Source: an uncultured Bacteroidota bacterium | GTDB lineage: Bacteria; Bacteroidota; Bacteroidia; Flavobacteriales; Flavobacteriaceae | Assembly: GCA_903824755.1 (NCBI GenBank) | Contig: CAIJXW010000158.1 | Span: forward strand, 1-50,620 | Direction of reading: 5' to 3' | Length of the DNA: 50,620 nucleotides | Shown: one piece after another, positions 27,114 to 35,312 of the stretch | Layout of the letters: each line of letters opens with the position of its first letter | Numbering within the stretch: position 1 is the stretch's first letter | The notes under the pieces: model-generated | The model's database searches: none | The model's input: only the letters and a program-made list of their open reading frames with translations | Told to the model about the DNA's origin: nothing | Position numbers and translations under genes: made by a program

Positions 27114-27143
27114 AAAAACGCCCAAATTACTTTGGGCGTTTTT
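27114..27143. terminator. Bidirectional terminator between recA and plsC-like gene
   Basis: A perfect 13-bp stem (27114-27126 with 27131-27143) with a TTAC loop. It has T residues on both strands, so it can end transcription from recA and from the converging gene, whose stop codon overlaps its edge. Confidence 0.92.
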
Positions 27144-27892
27144 TATTTCTGATAAATCTCCAATTGTTTTAAAATAATAGCTCTCGCTTCATCTTTTATT
27201 TCTTTGATCTCCTTTTTGTTTTCTATTGTTTTTCCTGTTGTATAAACAAACCGATGAATCTTAACTCGCATAATTCCAGGACTTCCGCTCAAGAATGTAT
27301 AGGACATTCGCTCTTTATTATCGCCAAAAGTTATTGGAACAATTGGTATTTGCTGCTCGATTGCCAATCGAAACGCCCCATCTTTAAATTCGTCTAGCAT
27401 TATTGATTCGTCTGCAGGAACGCCCCCTTCGGGAAAAATACAAATACTCAACCCTTGATTCAGCCGTTTTTGTGCCCGATTAAAAACCTCCATTCTGCTT
27501 CTAGAACTATTTCTGTCCACCAGAATACAGGTTCTTTTATAGAAAAATCCAAAAAGCGGAATTTTTGATAATTCTTTTTTGCCAACAAAAACAAAAGGAT
27601 TTTTGACCACGGCAAGCATCAGCATAATATCGGTCATAGACGTGTGATTTGCAACCAGCATATAACTTGATTTTTGATCCAGCTCTTGCTCTTTTTCGAT
27701 TTTATAATAAAATCCAGTTCCTATTAGTACACATTTTGCCCAAACTCTTGCTAAAACAAAAAAATGAGGATACCATTTTTCTTTCAAAATTGAAAGCAAT
27801 AAAAGTGGCGACATTATCAATATAGGAAGCCCGAGCATGATATAAAACCACACACGCCAAAGCACCCAAAATATGTTTTTGATGAATTTCAT
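27143..27892 (-). CDS. 1-acyl-sn-glycerol-3-phosphate acyltransferase-like protein (second PlsC type)
   Basis: 249 residues from ATG 27892 (MKFIKNIFW). The two N-terminal hydrophobic stretches (about 5-40) are followed by the HX4D motif in NHTSMTDIM, GKKELSKIPLFG, and FPEGGVP, where EGG replaces EGTRS. This divergent acceptor motif could mean another acyl acceptor, for example an ornithine or other aminolipid precursor. Divergent from trpS. Confidence 0.82.
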   Translation of the reverse strand: MKFIKNIFWVLWRVWFYIMLGLPILIMSPLLLLSILKEKWYPHFFVLARVWAKCVLIGTGFYYKIEKEQELDQKSSYMLVANHTSMTDIMLMLAVVKNPFVFVGKKELSKIPLFGFFYKRTCILVDRNSSRSRMEVFNRAQKRLNQGLSICIFPEGGVPADESIMLDEFKDGAFRLAIEQQIPIVPITFGDNKERMSYTFLSGSPGIMRVKIHRFVYTTGKTIENKKEIKEIKDEARAIILKQLEIYQK

Positions 27893-28031
27893 AAAGCCAA
27901 AAATACACATTTCCTCGTTGTTTTGATCACATTGAATTAACTTTGAATAAAAAACGCCTGTGAGGTGCGGTTTTTAATAAAATCTTTATAATCTTTGTAG
28001 AAGAAAAAACTCAATATTTACAAAAATAATC

Positions 28032-29009
28032 ATGTCAAAAATACTAACTGGTATTCAAAGCACAGGAACTCCTCATCTCGGAAACCTATTAGGTGCCATT
28101 TTGCCAGCCATTGCGTTGTCAAATAAACCCGAAAACGAGTCGTTTCTTTTTATTGCCGATTTACATTCGATTACGCAAATAAAAAACGGAGCTGTCTTGA
28201 AAGAAAACACATATAGTACAGCTGCTGCTTGGTTAGCTTGTGGTTTGAATGTTGATAAAGTTGTTTTTTATCGCCAATCAGATGTGCCACAAACGGCAGA
28301 ATTATCTTGGTATTTGAGTTGTTTTTTTCCGTTTCAACGATTGACATTAGCACATTCTTTCAAAGACAAATCAGATCGTTTGGAAGACGTAAATGCGGGT
28401 TTGTTTTCCTATCCGATGTTGATGGCGGCCGATATTCTTTTATATAATGCAGAATTTGTCCCTGTTGGAAAAGACCAATTGCAACACATTGAAATTACGC
28501 GTGATGTTGCCGCAAGGTTCAATCATCAAATGGGAGAAGTGTTTGTTTTGCCCGAACCATATATTCAAGAAAATACCATGTATGTGCCTGGAACTAATGG
28601 TGGAAAAATGAGTAAATCGGCCAATAATATTATCAATATTTTTCTTGATGATGCCGCTTTAAAAAAACAAATCATGGGCATTGAAAGCGATAGTACGCCT
28701 CTAGAATTGCCAAAAAATCCAGCTACTTGTAATGTTTTTGCAATTTATAAATTACTAGCAACCGAAGATCAAATTGAGGCTATGAAAGCCAATTATCTTG
28801 GCGGAAATTATGGTTATGGCCATGCCAAAATGGCTTTATTTGAATTGATAATTACAAAATATAAAACCGAAAGAGAAACCTATAACTATTATATGAACAA
28901 CATTTCTGAAATGGAAAGTTTGTTGAAGGGCGGAGCTAAAAAAGCGAGCAAAGTGGCTGATTCGGTATTAGAAAAAGTAAGAATAAAGCTTGGTTTTAGC
29001 CCTTTATAA
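28032..29009 (+). CDS. trpS: Tryptophanyl-tRNA synthetase
   Basis: 325 residues. The class I signatures are TGIQSTGTPHLGN (HIGH-like, about 6-18) and KMSKS (192-196, exact). DADILLYNAEFVPVGKDQLQHIEI is the typical TrpRS segment. Role: charges tRNA-Trp. It converges with dprA with 3 bp between the stops. Confidence 0.96.
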   Translation: MSKILTGIQSTGTPHLGNLLGAILPAIALSNKPENESFLFIADLHSITQIKNGAVLKENTYSTAAAWLACGLNVDKVVFYRQSDVPQTAELSWYLSCFFPFQRLTLAHSFKDKSDRLEDVNAGLFSYPMLMAADILLYNAEFVPVGKDQLQHIEITRDVAARFNHQMGEVFVLPEPYIQENTMYVPGTNGGKMSKSANNIINIFLDDAALKKQIMGIESDSTPLELPKNPATCNVFAIYKLLATEDQIEAMKANYLGGNYGYGHAKMALFELIITKYKTERETYNYYMNNISEMESLLKGGAKKASKVADSVLEKVRIKLGFSPL

Positions 29010-29012
29010 AGA

Positions 29013-30113
29013 CTAAATTGCTTCAAATAATTTTCCTGGCAAAGGTCGAATAACTCCCTTCAGTTCCATATTTAGTAAAATTCCCGAAATCTTAAAAATC
29101 GGGAAACCGCATTTAATAGCAATCAAATCCATGACTTCCTTTCCTGATTTTTGAAGATAATCATAGACCTTTTGTTCGTCTTGATTTAGCTCTACAAAAA
29201 GTTGCTTTTGAACTGCTTTTGATTTTTTTTCAATATCCCAATTTAACATATAAATTAAATCGGCGGCACTCGTCAACACGTTTGCTTTTTGGGTTTTAAT
29301 AAGATTATTACACCCTTGACTATATTTGTCCGAAACCCTGCCCGGCACAGCAAAAACATCTCGATTATAATCAATTGCACAATTTGCGGTGATTAGCGAA
29401 CCTCCTTTTTCGGCAGATTCAATTACAATTGTGGCTTCAGACATTCCAGCTACGATTCGGTTTCGGCGAACGAAGTTTTCTTTATCGGGATTTGAAGAAC
29501 TCCAAAATTCGGTCATAAATCCTCCATTTTTTTCCATTTTTGCAACATATTTTTTATGTGTTCCTGGATAAATTTGGTTCAAACCATGGGCAACAACACC
29601 GATTGTTTGAAGGTTTTCCTCCATAGCCGCTTGATGAGCAATAATGTCAACCCCATAGGCAAAGCCACTAACAATTATTGGGTTTAATGGGGCTAAATCT
29701 GAAATTAATTTTTTGCAAAATTCAACGCCATAAGAGGTGACTTGCCTTGTTCCGACAATGCTGATTATTTTTTGGTTTTGCAAATCGAATGTCCCAGAAG
29801 AGAATAACAAAATCGGCCCATCGATACAGTGTTTTAGTTTGTCGGGGTATTTTTCATCTAAAAAAAATAGTGGCTGAATATTGTTGTCAGAGATAAATTT
29901 CATTTCGGCGGTGGCTCTTTCAAAAACAGATTTGTCTTTTAATTTTCTTGTCAAAACTGACCCAACTCCATCTATTGCAGAAAGTTGTGAGGATTTTGAT
30001 TTGAAAACAGCTTCGGCGTTACCGCAAAATGTCAGGAGTTTTTTAGCAACAATATCGCCAACGCCTTCTACTTTTTGTAAGGCTAATAAATAAAATAATT
30101 CGGTTTCGTTCAT
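29013..30113 (-). CDS. dprA: DNA-processing protein DprA
   Basis: 366 residues. An N-terminal helix-hairpin-helix region (VEGVGDIVAKKLL) is followed by the DprA Rossmann domain with SIVGTRQVTSYG, SGFAYGVDIIAHQAA, GSLITANCAIDYNRDVFAVPGR and GCNNLIK, and by a C-terminal winged-helix DML1-like part (KVYDYLQKSG). Role: loads RecA on incoming single-stranded DNA in natural transformation. recA lies nearby at 26-27 kb. Confidence 0.93.
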   Translation of the reverse strand: MNETELFYLLALQKVEGVGDIVAKKLLTFCGNAEAVFKSKSSQLSAIDGVGSVLTRKLKDKSVFERATAEMKFISDNNIQPLFFLDEKYPDKLKHCIDGPILLFSSGTFDLQNQKIISIVGTRQVTSYGVEFCKKLISDLAPLNPIIVSGFAYGVDIIAHQAAMEENLQTIGVVAHGLNQIYPGTHKKYVAKMEKNGGFMTEFWSSSNPDKENFVRRNRIVAGMSEATIVIESAEKGGSLITANCAIDYNRDVFAVPGRVSDKYSQGCNNLIKTQKANVLTSAADLIYMLNWDIEKKSKAVQKQLFVELNQDEQKVYDYLQKSGKEVMDLIAIKCGFPIFKISGILLNMELKGVIRPLPGKLFEAI

Positions 30114-30177
30114 GGCAAGTATTTATAATAAAAGTATTAAAAAAATATGGATTTGTGAATAAAAATTGTGAATAAAA

Positions 30178-30208
30178 TTTTGAAAACTATTATGAATTTA
30201 TATCTTTG
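30178..30208 (+). promoter_or_regulatory. Consensus Bacteroidetes promoter of the SPOR-domain gene
   Basis: TTTG (30178-30181), 19 bp, then TATCTTTG (30201-30208), an exact -33/-7 consensus pair. The ATG is at 30214, only 5 bp after the -7 box, so the predicted transcript begins about at the start codon. Confidence 0.8.
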
Positions 30209-30213
30209 TTATT

Positions 30214-31143
30214 ATGAATACACAAAAACATATTTCGCAACTCCTTTATCGCTATCAATGCGTTACTGTTCCTGGGTTCGGTGCTTTTTTGACCGAAACC
30301 AAGTCGGCGCAGTGGCATGAAGTTTCGAATACTTTTTTTCCACCTAAAAAATTAATCTCTTTTAATTCGCATTTAAAAAACAATGATGGATTATTAGCAA
30401 ATCATATTGCAAAAGCAGAAAAAACAACTTATGAAGTAGCGGTTTCTGCCATCGAAAAAGAGGTAATCAACTGGAAAAATAGCCTTCAAAACGAAGGAAG
30501 AATCGAGTTGAAAAACATTGGTTTGTTTTTGTTAAATTCTGAGGGAAGTTTAGTTTTTACTCCTTCAGAGCAACTGAACTATCTGACCGATTCTTTTGGT
30601 TTGAGTTCGTTTGTAACCCCTTTCATAAAAAGAGAAATTTATAAGGAAGAATTGGCTCAACTAAATGAAAGCGAACCTATTTTGCTTGTTACTAGAAAGA
30701 GTCGCCCTTATTTGAAATATGCTGCTATTTTGGTAGTTGCTTTAACTGCATCGGGAAGTCTTGGGCTAAAATTGTATTCGGACAAAATTGAAACCGACAC
30801 CATATTAGTAGAAAAAGCAGTTCAGAAACAAGTTGAAAACAACATTCAAGAAGCTACTTTCTTTATTCAAAATCCATTGCCAGCTGTTACCCTTACGGTA
30901 AAAGAGGAAACAATGCCTTATCATGTTGTTGCGGGGGCGTTCCGAATTGAAGAAAATGCCGAAAGAGCCTATCAAGATTTGATAGAAAAAGGATATAAAG
31001 CACGAAGAATTGCTCCTAACAAACACGGATTATTTCCTGTTTTTTACGGAAGTTTCCCTACCTATACAGAAGCTCAAAAGGCTAGAACTGAAATTAAAAA
31101 ATCTGAAAATCCAGAAGCATGGCTTTTAATTGAAGAGCTTTAA
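30214..31143 (+). CDS. HU-like (CCDC81-type) and SPOR domain membrane protein
   Basis: 309 residues. Residues about 1-130 match the two tandem prokaryotic CCDC81/HU-like domains found in Bacteroidota (VPGFGAFLTE; IELKNIGLFLLNSEGSLVF). One membrane segment follows at about 169-191, and a C-terminal SPOR domain (about 236-309; YHVVAGAFRIEENAERAYQDL) lies in the periplasm, where SPOR domains bind denuded peptidoglycan at division sites. The arrangement could link a cytoplasmic DNA-binding-like fold to the septal wall. That reading is inference. Confidence 0.82.
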   Translation: MNTQKHISQLLYRYQCVTVPGFGAFLTETKSAQWHEVSNTFFPPKKLISFNSHLKNNDGLLANHIAKAEKTTYEVAVSAIEKEVINWKNSLQNEGRIELKNIGLFLLNSEGSLVFTPSEQLNYLTDSFGLSSFVTPFIKREIYKEELAQLNESEPILLVTRKSRPYLKYAAILVVALTASGSLGLKLYSDKIETDTILVEKAVQKQVENNIQEATFFIQNPLPAVTLTVKEETMPYHVVAGAFRIEENAERAYQDLIEKGYKARRIAPNKHGLFPVFYGSFPTYTEAQKARTEIKKSENPEAWLLIEEL

Positions 31144-31152
31144 TAACTATTT

Positions 31153-31176
31153 ATCCCGAATTTTTCGGGATTTTTT
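31153..31176 (+). terminator. Terminator after the SPOR-domain gene
   Basis: An 8-bp stem (ATCCCGAA 31153-31160, TTCGGGAT 31164-31171) with a 3-nt loop and five more T residues, 10 bp after the stop. Confidence 0.8.
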
Positions 31177-31188
31177 ATAAACTGTAAT

Positions 31189-31196
31189 TATCTTTG
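31189..31196 (+). promoter_or_regulatory. Candidate -7 box for the thioesterase gene
   Basis: TATCTTTG, an exact TAnnTTTG match, ends 9 bp before the ATG at 31206. The leader would again be only a few nucleotides. The -33 position overlaps the preceding terminator and has no exact TTTG. Confidence 0.5.
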
Positions 31197-31205
31197 TTAA
31201 AAAAA

Positions 31206-31715
31206 ATGCAACCAAAACACCCTTCCGAATCCTTGACAATTTTGACCGATATGGTTTTGCCTGGCGAAACCAACCCATTAAATAATTTATTTGGAGGCGA
31301 GTTACTAGCCAGAATGGATCGTGCTGCAAGTATTGCTGCGAGAAGACATTCAAGAAGAATTACGGTAACAGCATCTGTGAATCATGTCGCTTTTAATCGC
31401 GCTATCCCTTTGGGGAGCGTAGTTACGGTAGAGGCAAAAGTCTCAAGGAGTTTCAAAAGTTCTATGGAAATTTTTATAGATGTGTGGCTAGAAGATCGAG
31501 AATCTGGTATAAAAGCCAAAGCAAACGAAGCAATATATACCTTTGTTGCTGTTGACGAAACTGGTCGTCCCGTAGAAGTTCCTCCTATTATTCCTGAAAC
31601 CGAACTAGAACATCAACGGTTTGATGCCGCTTTGAGAAGAAAGCAACTCAGTTTGGTCTTGGCGGGAAAAATGAAACCCGAAGATGCAACAGAATTAAAG
31701 GCGTTGTTTTTGTAG
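31206..31715 (+). CDS. Acyl-CoA thioesterase (hotdog fold)
   Basis: 169 residues from ATG 31206 (MQPKHPSES); the in-frame TTG 12 bp upstream lies in the -7 box. The segment VLPGETNPLNNLFGGELLARMD is the hotdog thioesterase signature (YciA/BACH-type), followed by HVAFNRAIPLGSVVTVEAKV. Role: hydrolysis of acyl-CoA; the chain-length preference is not known. Confidence 0.85.
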   Translation: MQPKHPSESLTILTDMVLPGETNPLNNLFGGELLARMDRAASIAARRHSRRITVTASVNHVAFNRAIPLGSVVTVEAKVSRSFKSSMEIFIDVWLEDRESGIKAKANEAIYTFVAVDETGRPVEVPPIIPETELEHQRFDAALRRKQLSLVLAGKMKPEDATELKALFL

Positions 31716-31767
31716 AAAAAAGAACAAATAATATCCTAAAATTTCAGTTTGTGAAATTTATTAATAT

Positions 31768-31797
31768 AAAAAAGGGAGCTAATTAGCTCCCTTTTTT
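31768..31797. terminator. Bidirectional terminator between thioesterase and EnvC-like gene
   Basis: A 30-bp perfect palindrome with AAAAAAGGGAGCTAA as its left half. Both strands end in TTTTTT. It lies between converging genes, 52 bp after one stop and overlapping the other. Confidence 0.92.
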
Positions 31798-33130
31798 ACA
31801 TATTATAAAGCCAACTGCTTGGATTGGTATAAATTGTATTTTGAGAAATAGTGAATTTTAAAACGGTTTTCCCAGAATCGCCATTTGTTCGAATCTTTCC
31901 GATGGTTTGTTTTGTCGAAACTTTATCTCCTTTGCTAACAGAAACGCTGCTCAAATTTTGATAGACCGTAAAAAAGTCTCCGTGCTGAATCATTATGGCT
32001 TTGTTGACAGGCGAAAAAACCATTACGCTCGTTACCACTCCCGAAAAAACAGATCTTGCACTGGCACCTTCATCGGTGGTGATTTCTACACCGCTATTAT
32101 GAATCGTTAATGTTTTATAAACAGGGTGCGGCTGGTCGCCATAACGCAACGTAAGTATTCCTTTTTCGACTGGCCATGGCAATCTTCCTTTATTGGACCT
32201 GAAATTATCGGCTAGCAATTTGCCTTCTGGCGTAAGTACGATTTTGGCGGAGGCTTCAATGGCTTTCGATTCGGCTTCAATTGTAGCTTTTGCGACTGTT
32301 TTTGCGGGTGCACTTGTTGGTCCTTTTTTGACAGCATCGGCGGTGGCTTTTCGATTGGCTTCGGTAATGGCTTTTCGGTTGGCTTCGGCGGCTTTTTTAT
32401 TGGCTTCGGCAATGGCTTCACGAATTAATCTATCTATTTTTCGATCGATATCTCGAGTTTCTTTTTGTTTTTTCTTGATTTCGGCAAGGATTTTTTTCTT
32501 GTCTTTTTTGATTGAATTAATCAATTTTACTTGTTCTTCCTTTTCTTGTTGCAAAGCCAATCGTTCTTTTTCGTTTTCTTCGAGGAGTTTTTGTTTGGCT
32601 GTTTTTTGAACGCCTAATTTTTCATTATAAACTAATAACTCTTTTGATTTAACTTTAATTTCTTCGCCTTGCAGTTTTCTATAATTGGTATATTGCTTCA
32701 TATATTGAAAGCGTTTATAAGCTTGAAGAAAATTCTCGGAAGACAATAGAAACATCGCACGACTTTGCTCAGAGCGACTTTTGTAGGACTTAAGAATCAT
32801 TTTTGCATAATCTTCTCGAAGGATTTTTAAATCTTTTTTTAGTTTGTTAATTTCTATCTGATTAATATACATGTCGTTACTAAGCAATTTTGTTTGCTTT
32901 TCGGTGGTGTTAATCAGCTTTTCTTTCAGTTTGATTTTTGTGCCTTGAATGACAATTAGATTAGAAACCGATTTTTCCTTTTTTTTCGTAGCCTGCAATA
33001 GTAATTCGTTTTCATGAATTTCTTGCTGAATTTGGGCTTTTCGTTGTTCTAGTTTTTGTTGTTGATCGTCCTGACCCCACATTTGAAGTGTCAAAAACAA
33101 AAAAATCAAGCTTAGGATAAATTTAGGCAT
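31796..33130 (-). CDS. EnvC-like murein hydrolase activator with degenerate LytM (M23) domain
   Basis: 444 residues: signal peptide (1-19), a long coiled coil (about 20-235, glutamine/lysine/glutamate-rich), an Ala-Lys-Asn repeat region (about 236-290), and a C-terminal LytM/M23 domain (about 320-444). The catalytic positions are replaced: the HxGxD motif reads NSGVE, the YxHL motif reads YQNL, and the HxH motif reads LKF. The fold is otherwise recognisable (VFSGVV, VSVSKGDKVSTKQTIGKI). Non-catalytic LytM proteins such as EnvC activate amidases, and this is the likely role here. The gene belongs to a leftward envelope cluster. Confidence 0.82.
   Translation of the reverse strand: MPKFILSLIFLFLTLQMWGQDDQQQKLEQRKAQIQQEIHENELLLQATKKKEKSVSNLIVIQGTKIKLKEKLINTTEKQTKLLSNDMYINQIEINKLKKDLKILREDYAKMILKSYKSRSEQSRAMFLLSSENFLQAYKRFQYMKQYTNYRKLQGEEIKVKSKELLVYNEKLGVQKTAKQKLLEENEKERLALQQEKEEQVKLINSIKKDKKKILAEIKKKQKETRDIDRKIDRLIREAIAEANKKAAEANRKAITEANRKATADAVKKGPTSAPAKTVAKATIEAESKAIEASAKIVLTPEGKLLADNFRSNKGRLPWPVEKGILTLRYGDQPHPVYKTLTIHNSGVEITTDEGASARSVFSGVVTSVMVFSPVNKAIMIQHGDFFTVYQNLSSVSVSKGDKVSTKQTIGKIRTNGDSGKTVLKFTISQNTIYTNPSSWLYNM
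32335..32415. repeat. Short degenerate tandem repeats inside the EnvC-like gene
   Basis: Variants of TTGGCTTCGG with ATGGCTTTTCG recur several times. The protein reads EANKKAAEANRKAITEANRK, tandem ANRKA units in the linker between coiled coil and LytM domain. Repeat number may vary between strains. Confidence 0.7.
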
Positions 33131-33151
33131 ACTTTAAATATTTATACAAAT

Positions 33152-33925
33152 TTAATTAATTATAATTCTCTCATACGATTCTGGCACACTATATGGAAAA
33201 GAAAGTTCTTCGTTGAATGTTATCGAGTTATAATTGATGTTTATATTGGTTTTGTTTTCGTTTTGAATTGCATCAATAATTAGGTTCATTGGCATTATTA
33301 CTTCGGCAAAATTTTGATGCTTTGGATAGCTCAATTGCAGCAATCTCCCTTGCGAAGGTTGGGCAATTTCTTCTTTGTTAATCAAAAATCTATCGGCGTC
33401 AAAATAGCAGGAAATGTTTGTGTTTGCTCCCAAATTGGAGAAAATTTTATAGCCACTTTCTTGCTTGACGGTTTCATATTTTCCTTCGTTTAAATTCTCT
33501 AAACTTTGTCCTATAAGCATATTTTGTACCTTGGTAAAATTCAAATTCATTCCGAGCCACCGACTTAACAAAGAGTAATCACCGTCAAAATATTTAGTGT
33601 TTATTTTGTCGTAATACTGAACTTTTGTTGGCGTAATTAATGCTTTTGCCATCGTAATTCCGAGAACACGAATACTGATTAGTATTTTCTCGTCTTTTTT
33701 TATTTTAATTTCGGCAGATACTTTTTGCGACTGACTTGCGTCCTGATAATTGGCTGTTGATTTTATATAAATCGTCTTGAAATTTGGCTTGTTGCTATAA
33801 TGTTTCTGTATGATTTTTGAAGCAGATAATTCATTTGTTGGCTTCTGTTCTTCTACAAAAACCTTTGCAGGTTTGCAAGAAAAAAGAGTCGTGGCTAGAA
33901 TTACTATTGTCAATAAATATTTCAT
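33152..33925 (-). CDS. DUF4292 family lipoprotein
   Basis: 257 residues. MKYLLTIVILATTLFSC is a lipoprotein signal peptide with Cys17. The rest is a beta-rich LolA-like pattern (VSAEIKIKKDEKILISIRVLGITMAKALITP, YYDKINTKYFDGD), which I recognise as DUF4292. Function unestablished; such proteins may carry lipids or lipoproteins in the periplasm. It overlaps the TPR gene by 4 bp (ATGA) and precedes the EnvC-like gene by 21 bp, so the three form one operon. Confidence 0.78.
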   Translation of the reverse strand: MKYLLTIVILATTLFSCKPAKVFVEEQKPTNELSASKIIQKHYSNKPNFKTIYIKSTANYQDASQSQKVSAEIKIKKDEKILISIRVLGITMAKALITPTKVQYYDKINTKYFDGDYSLLSRWLGMNLNFTKVQNMLIGQSLENLNEGKYETVKQESGYKIFSNLGANTNISCYFDADRFLINKEEIAQPSQGRLLQLSYPKHQNFAEVIMPMNLIIDAIQNENKTNININYNSITFNEELSFPYSVPESYERIIIN

Positions 33926-35271
33926 TTTCTTGTTTGTTTTAAAGCGTTTTCAGCTTTAGAAAAATACATTTCTTTTTTGTTATTATCGCCCAATCCGCTA
34001 AAAGCTTCTCCTAATTGGATATAAAAATTAATTTCTAATGCGGGATTATCAACCACAAAATCCAATCCTGTTTCTAATAATTCTTTTGCTTTTTTAAATG
34101 CCAAAAGCTGGTTATTTCCTAGCCCTGCAAAATAATAAAATTGCGGTTGCGAGGGAAAAATTTGAATCCATTCATTCGCTTTTTTTATAATAACGTCAAA
34201 TTGTGCTGTTTCCGTATAGGCTTCGAGCAAAAGTAATGCCGCTTCAATATCTTCGTTGTTTTTTGAAAGATATAACTCATAGAAACGAATCGCTTTTTGT
34301 GTGTTGCCCTTTGAATGATAAAATTTTCCTACTTCTTTGGCAACGGCTACTTCTTTGTCATTGTCAAAAAACGATATTGCCTTGTCCAAATCGAGGTCTA
34401 GTTGGGGTTTGTTGTTGCTATAAATTAAAAACTCATTTAGCATTCGGTGTTTGATTTTTGAGTCTATCTTGCTGCTGGCTAACACAAAGTTCATAGATTT
34501 CACCACATTTGCATCATCATTTGAAATTAAATACAATTGAAACAAATTCACCTGAGCCCAATCTGATGTTGGAATTTCTTGCGAAAGTAGTTTTGATAAT
34601 TCTAGTGCTTTTTCGTCCAGATTATTTTTATAATAAAGGGCGATTAGGGCGATATAATTTGACTCTTCTTTTGGATATTTTTTTATTTGATTTATCAAAT
34701 TTATTCTCTCCATACTTTGGTATTCTGGCTCCTGAAGTATTTGATATTTATAGTTATCTCTTAATTCTGATTTGCCTACTTTTTCATTCAGTTCGTTTAT
34801 CAAATCTAGGGCTTTGTCAAATTGTTGCGTGTTCATATAGAGCGAAACCAAATCTTCTTTATATTCTTTTTTAAATTCGATTAGTTTCGTGACAATGTCA
34901 ATTGCTTTTAAATATTCTTTTGTTTCATAGCAAACATCATACATTCCGACCAAAAACCATTTGTTTGTAGGGTCAATTTTTGCTGCTTTTTCAAAAGAAA
35001 TAAACGCATTTTTATAGTCTTTTTGGGCTAAATAATTTCTCCCTAATTCCGAATAAACTGTTGCGTTTTCTGGCTGAAGCTCCAAGCATTTTTCTAGAGC
35101 AACAATTGCTTTGTCGTTGTTTTCTATCCCTTTTTGAAGCAACGATTCATAGAATGCGTCTTGAAACTCCATTTCTGGTGTTGGCTTTTGATTTGGCTCA
35201 GGCTGTGCAAAAAGCAGCGCTGGAGTGCAAAGCAATATTAAAAAAGCACTTATTATAATTAAGTTTTTCAT
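33922..35271 (-). CDS. Tetratricopeptide repeat protein, secreted
   Basis: 449 residues. A signal peptide (about 1-22, ending LLFAQ) is followed by several TPR units, for example KAIVALEKCLELQPENATVYSELG, NAFISFEKAAKIDPTNK and KAIRFYELYLSKNNEDIEAALLLLEAYTE. It is therefore a periplasmic or envelope-attached scaffold. It is located between the nucleotidyltransferase gene and DUF4292. No enzymatic motif is seen. Confidence 0.82.
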   Translation of the reverse strand: MKNLIIISAFLILLCTPALLFAQPEPNQKPTPEMEFQDAFYESLLQKGIENNDKAIVALEKCLELQPENATVYSELGRNYLAQKDYKNAFISFEKAAKIDPTNKWFLVGMYDVCYETKEYLKAIDIVTKLIEFKKEYKEDLVSLYMNTQQFDKALDLINELNEKVGKSELRDNYKYQILQEPEYQSMERINLINQIKKYPKEESNYIALIALYYKNNLDEKALELSKLLSQEIPTSDWAQVNLFQLYLISNDDANVVKSMNFVLASSKIDSKIKHRMLNEFLIYSNNKPQLDLDLDKAISFFDNDKEVAVAKEVGKFYHSKGNTQKAIRFYELYLSKNNEDIEAALLLLEAYTETAQFDVIIKKANEWIQIFPSQPQFYYFAGLGNNQLLAFKKAKELLETGLDFVVDNPALEINFYIQLGEAFSGLGDNNKKEMYFSKAENALKQTRK

Positions 35272-35312
35272 TGTGTTTTCTACCTCTTTTTTTTATAGAG
35301 TAGTTTTTTGTT

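Noticed and set aside
27949..27978. Terminator between the second plsC gene and trpS
   Set aside because: The genes are divergent and the AACGCCT/AGGTGCGGTT pairing needs bulges, so it is not a convincing terminator.
32193..32609. 138-residue frame on the plus strand inside the EnvC-like gene
   Set aside because: Created by the reverse complement of the Ala-Lys repeat region; the other strand carries the recognisable protein.
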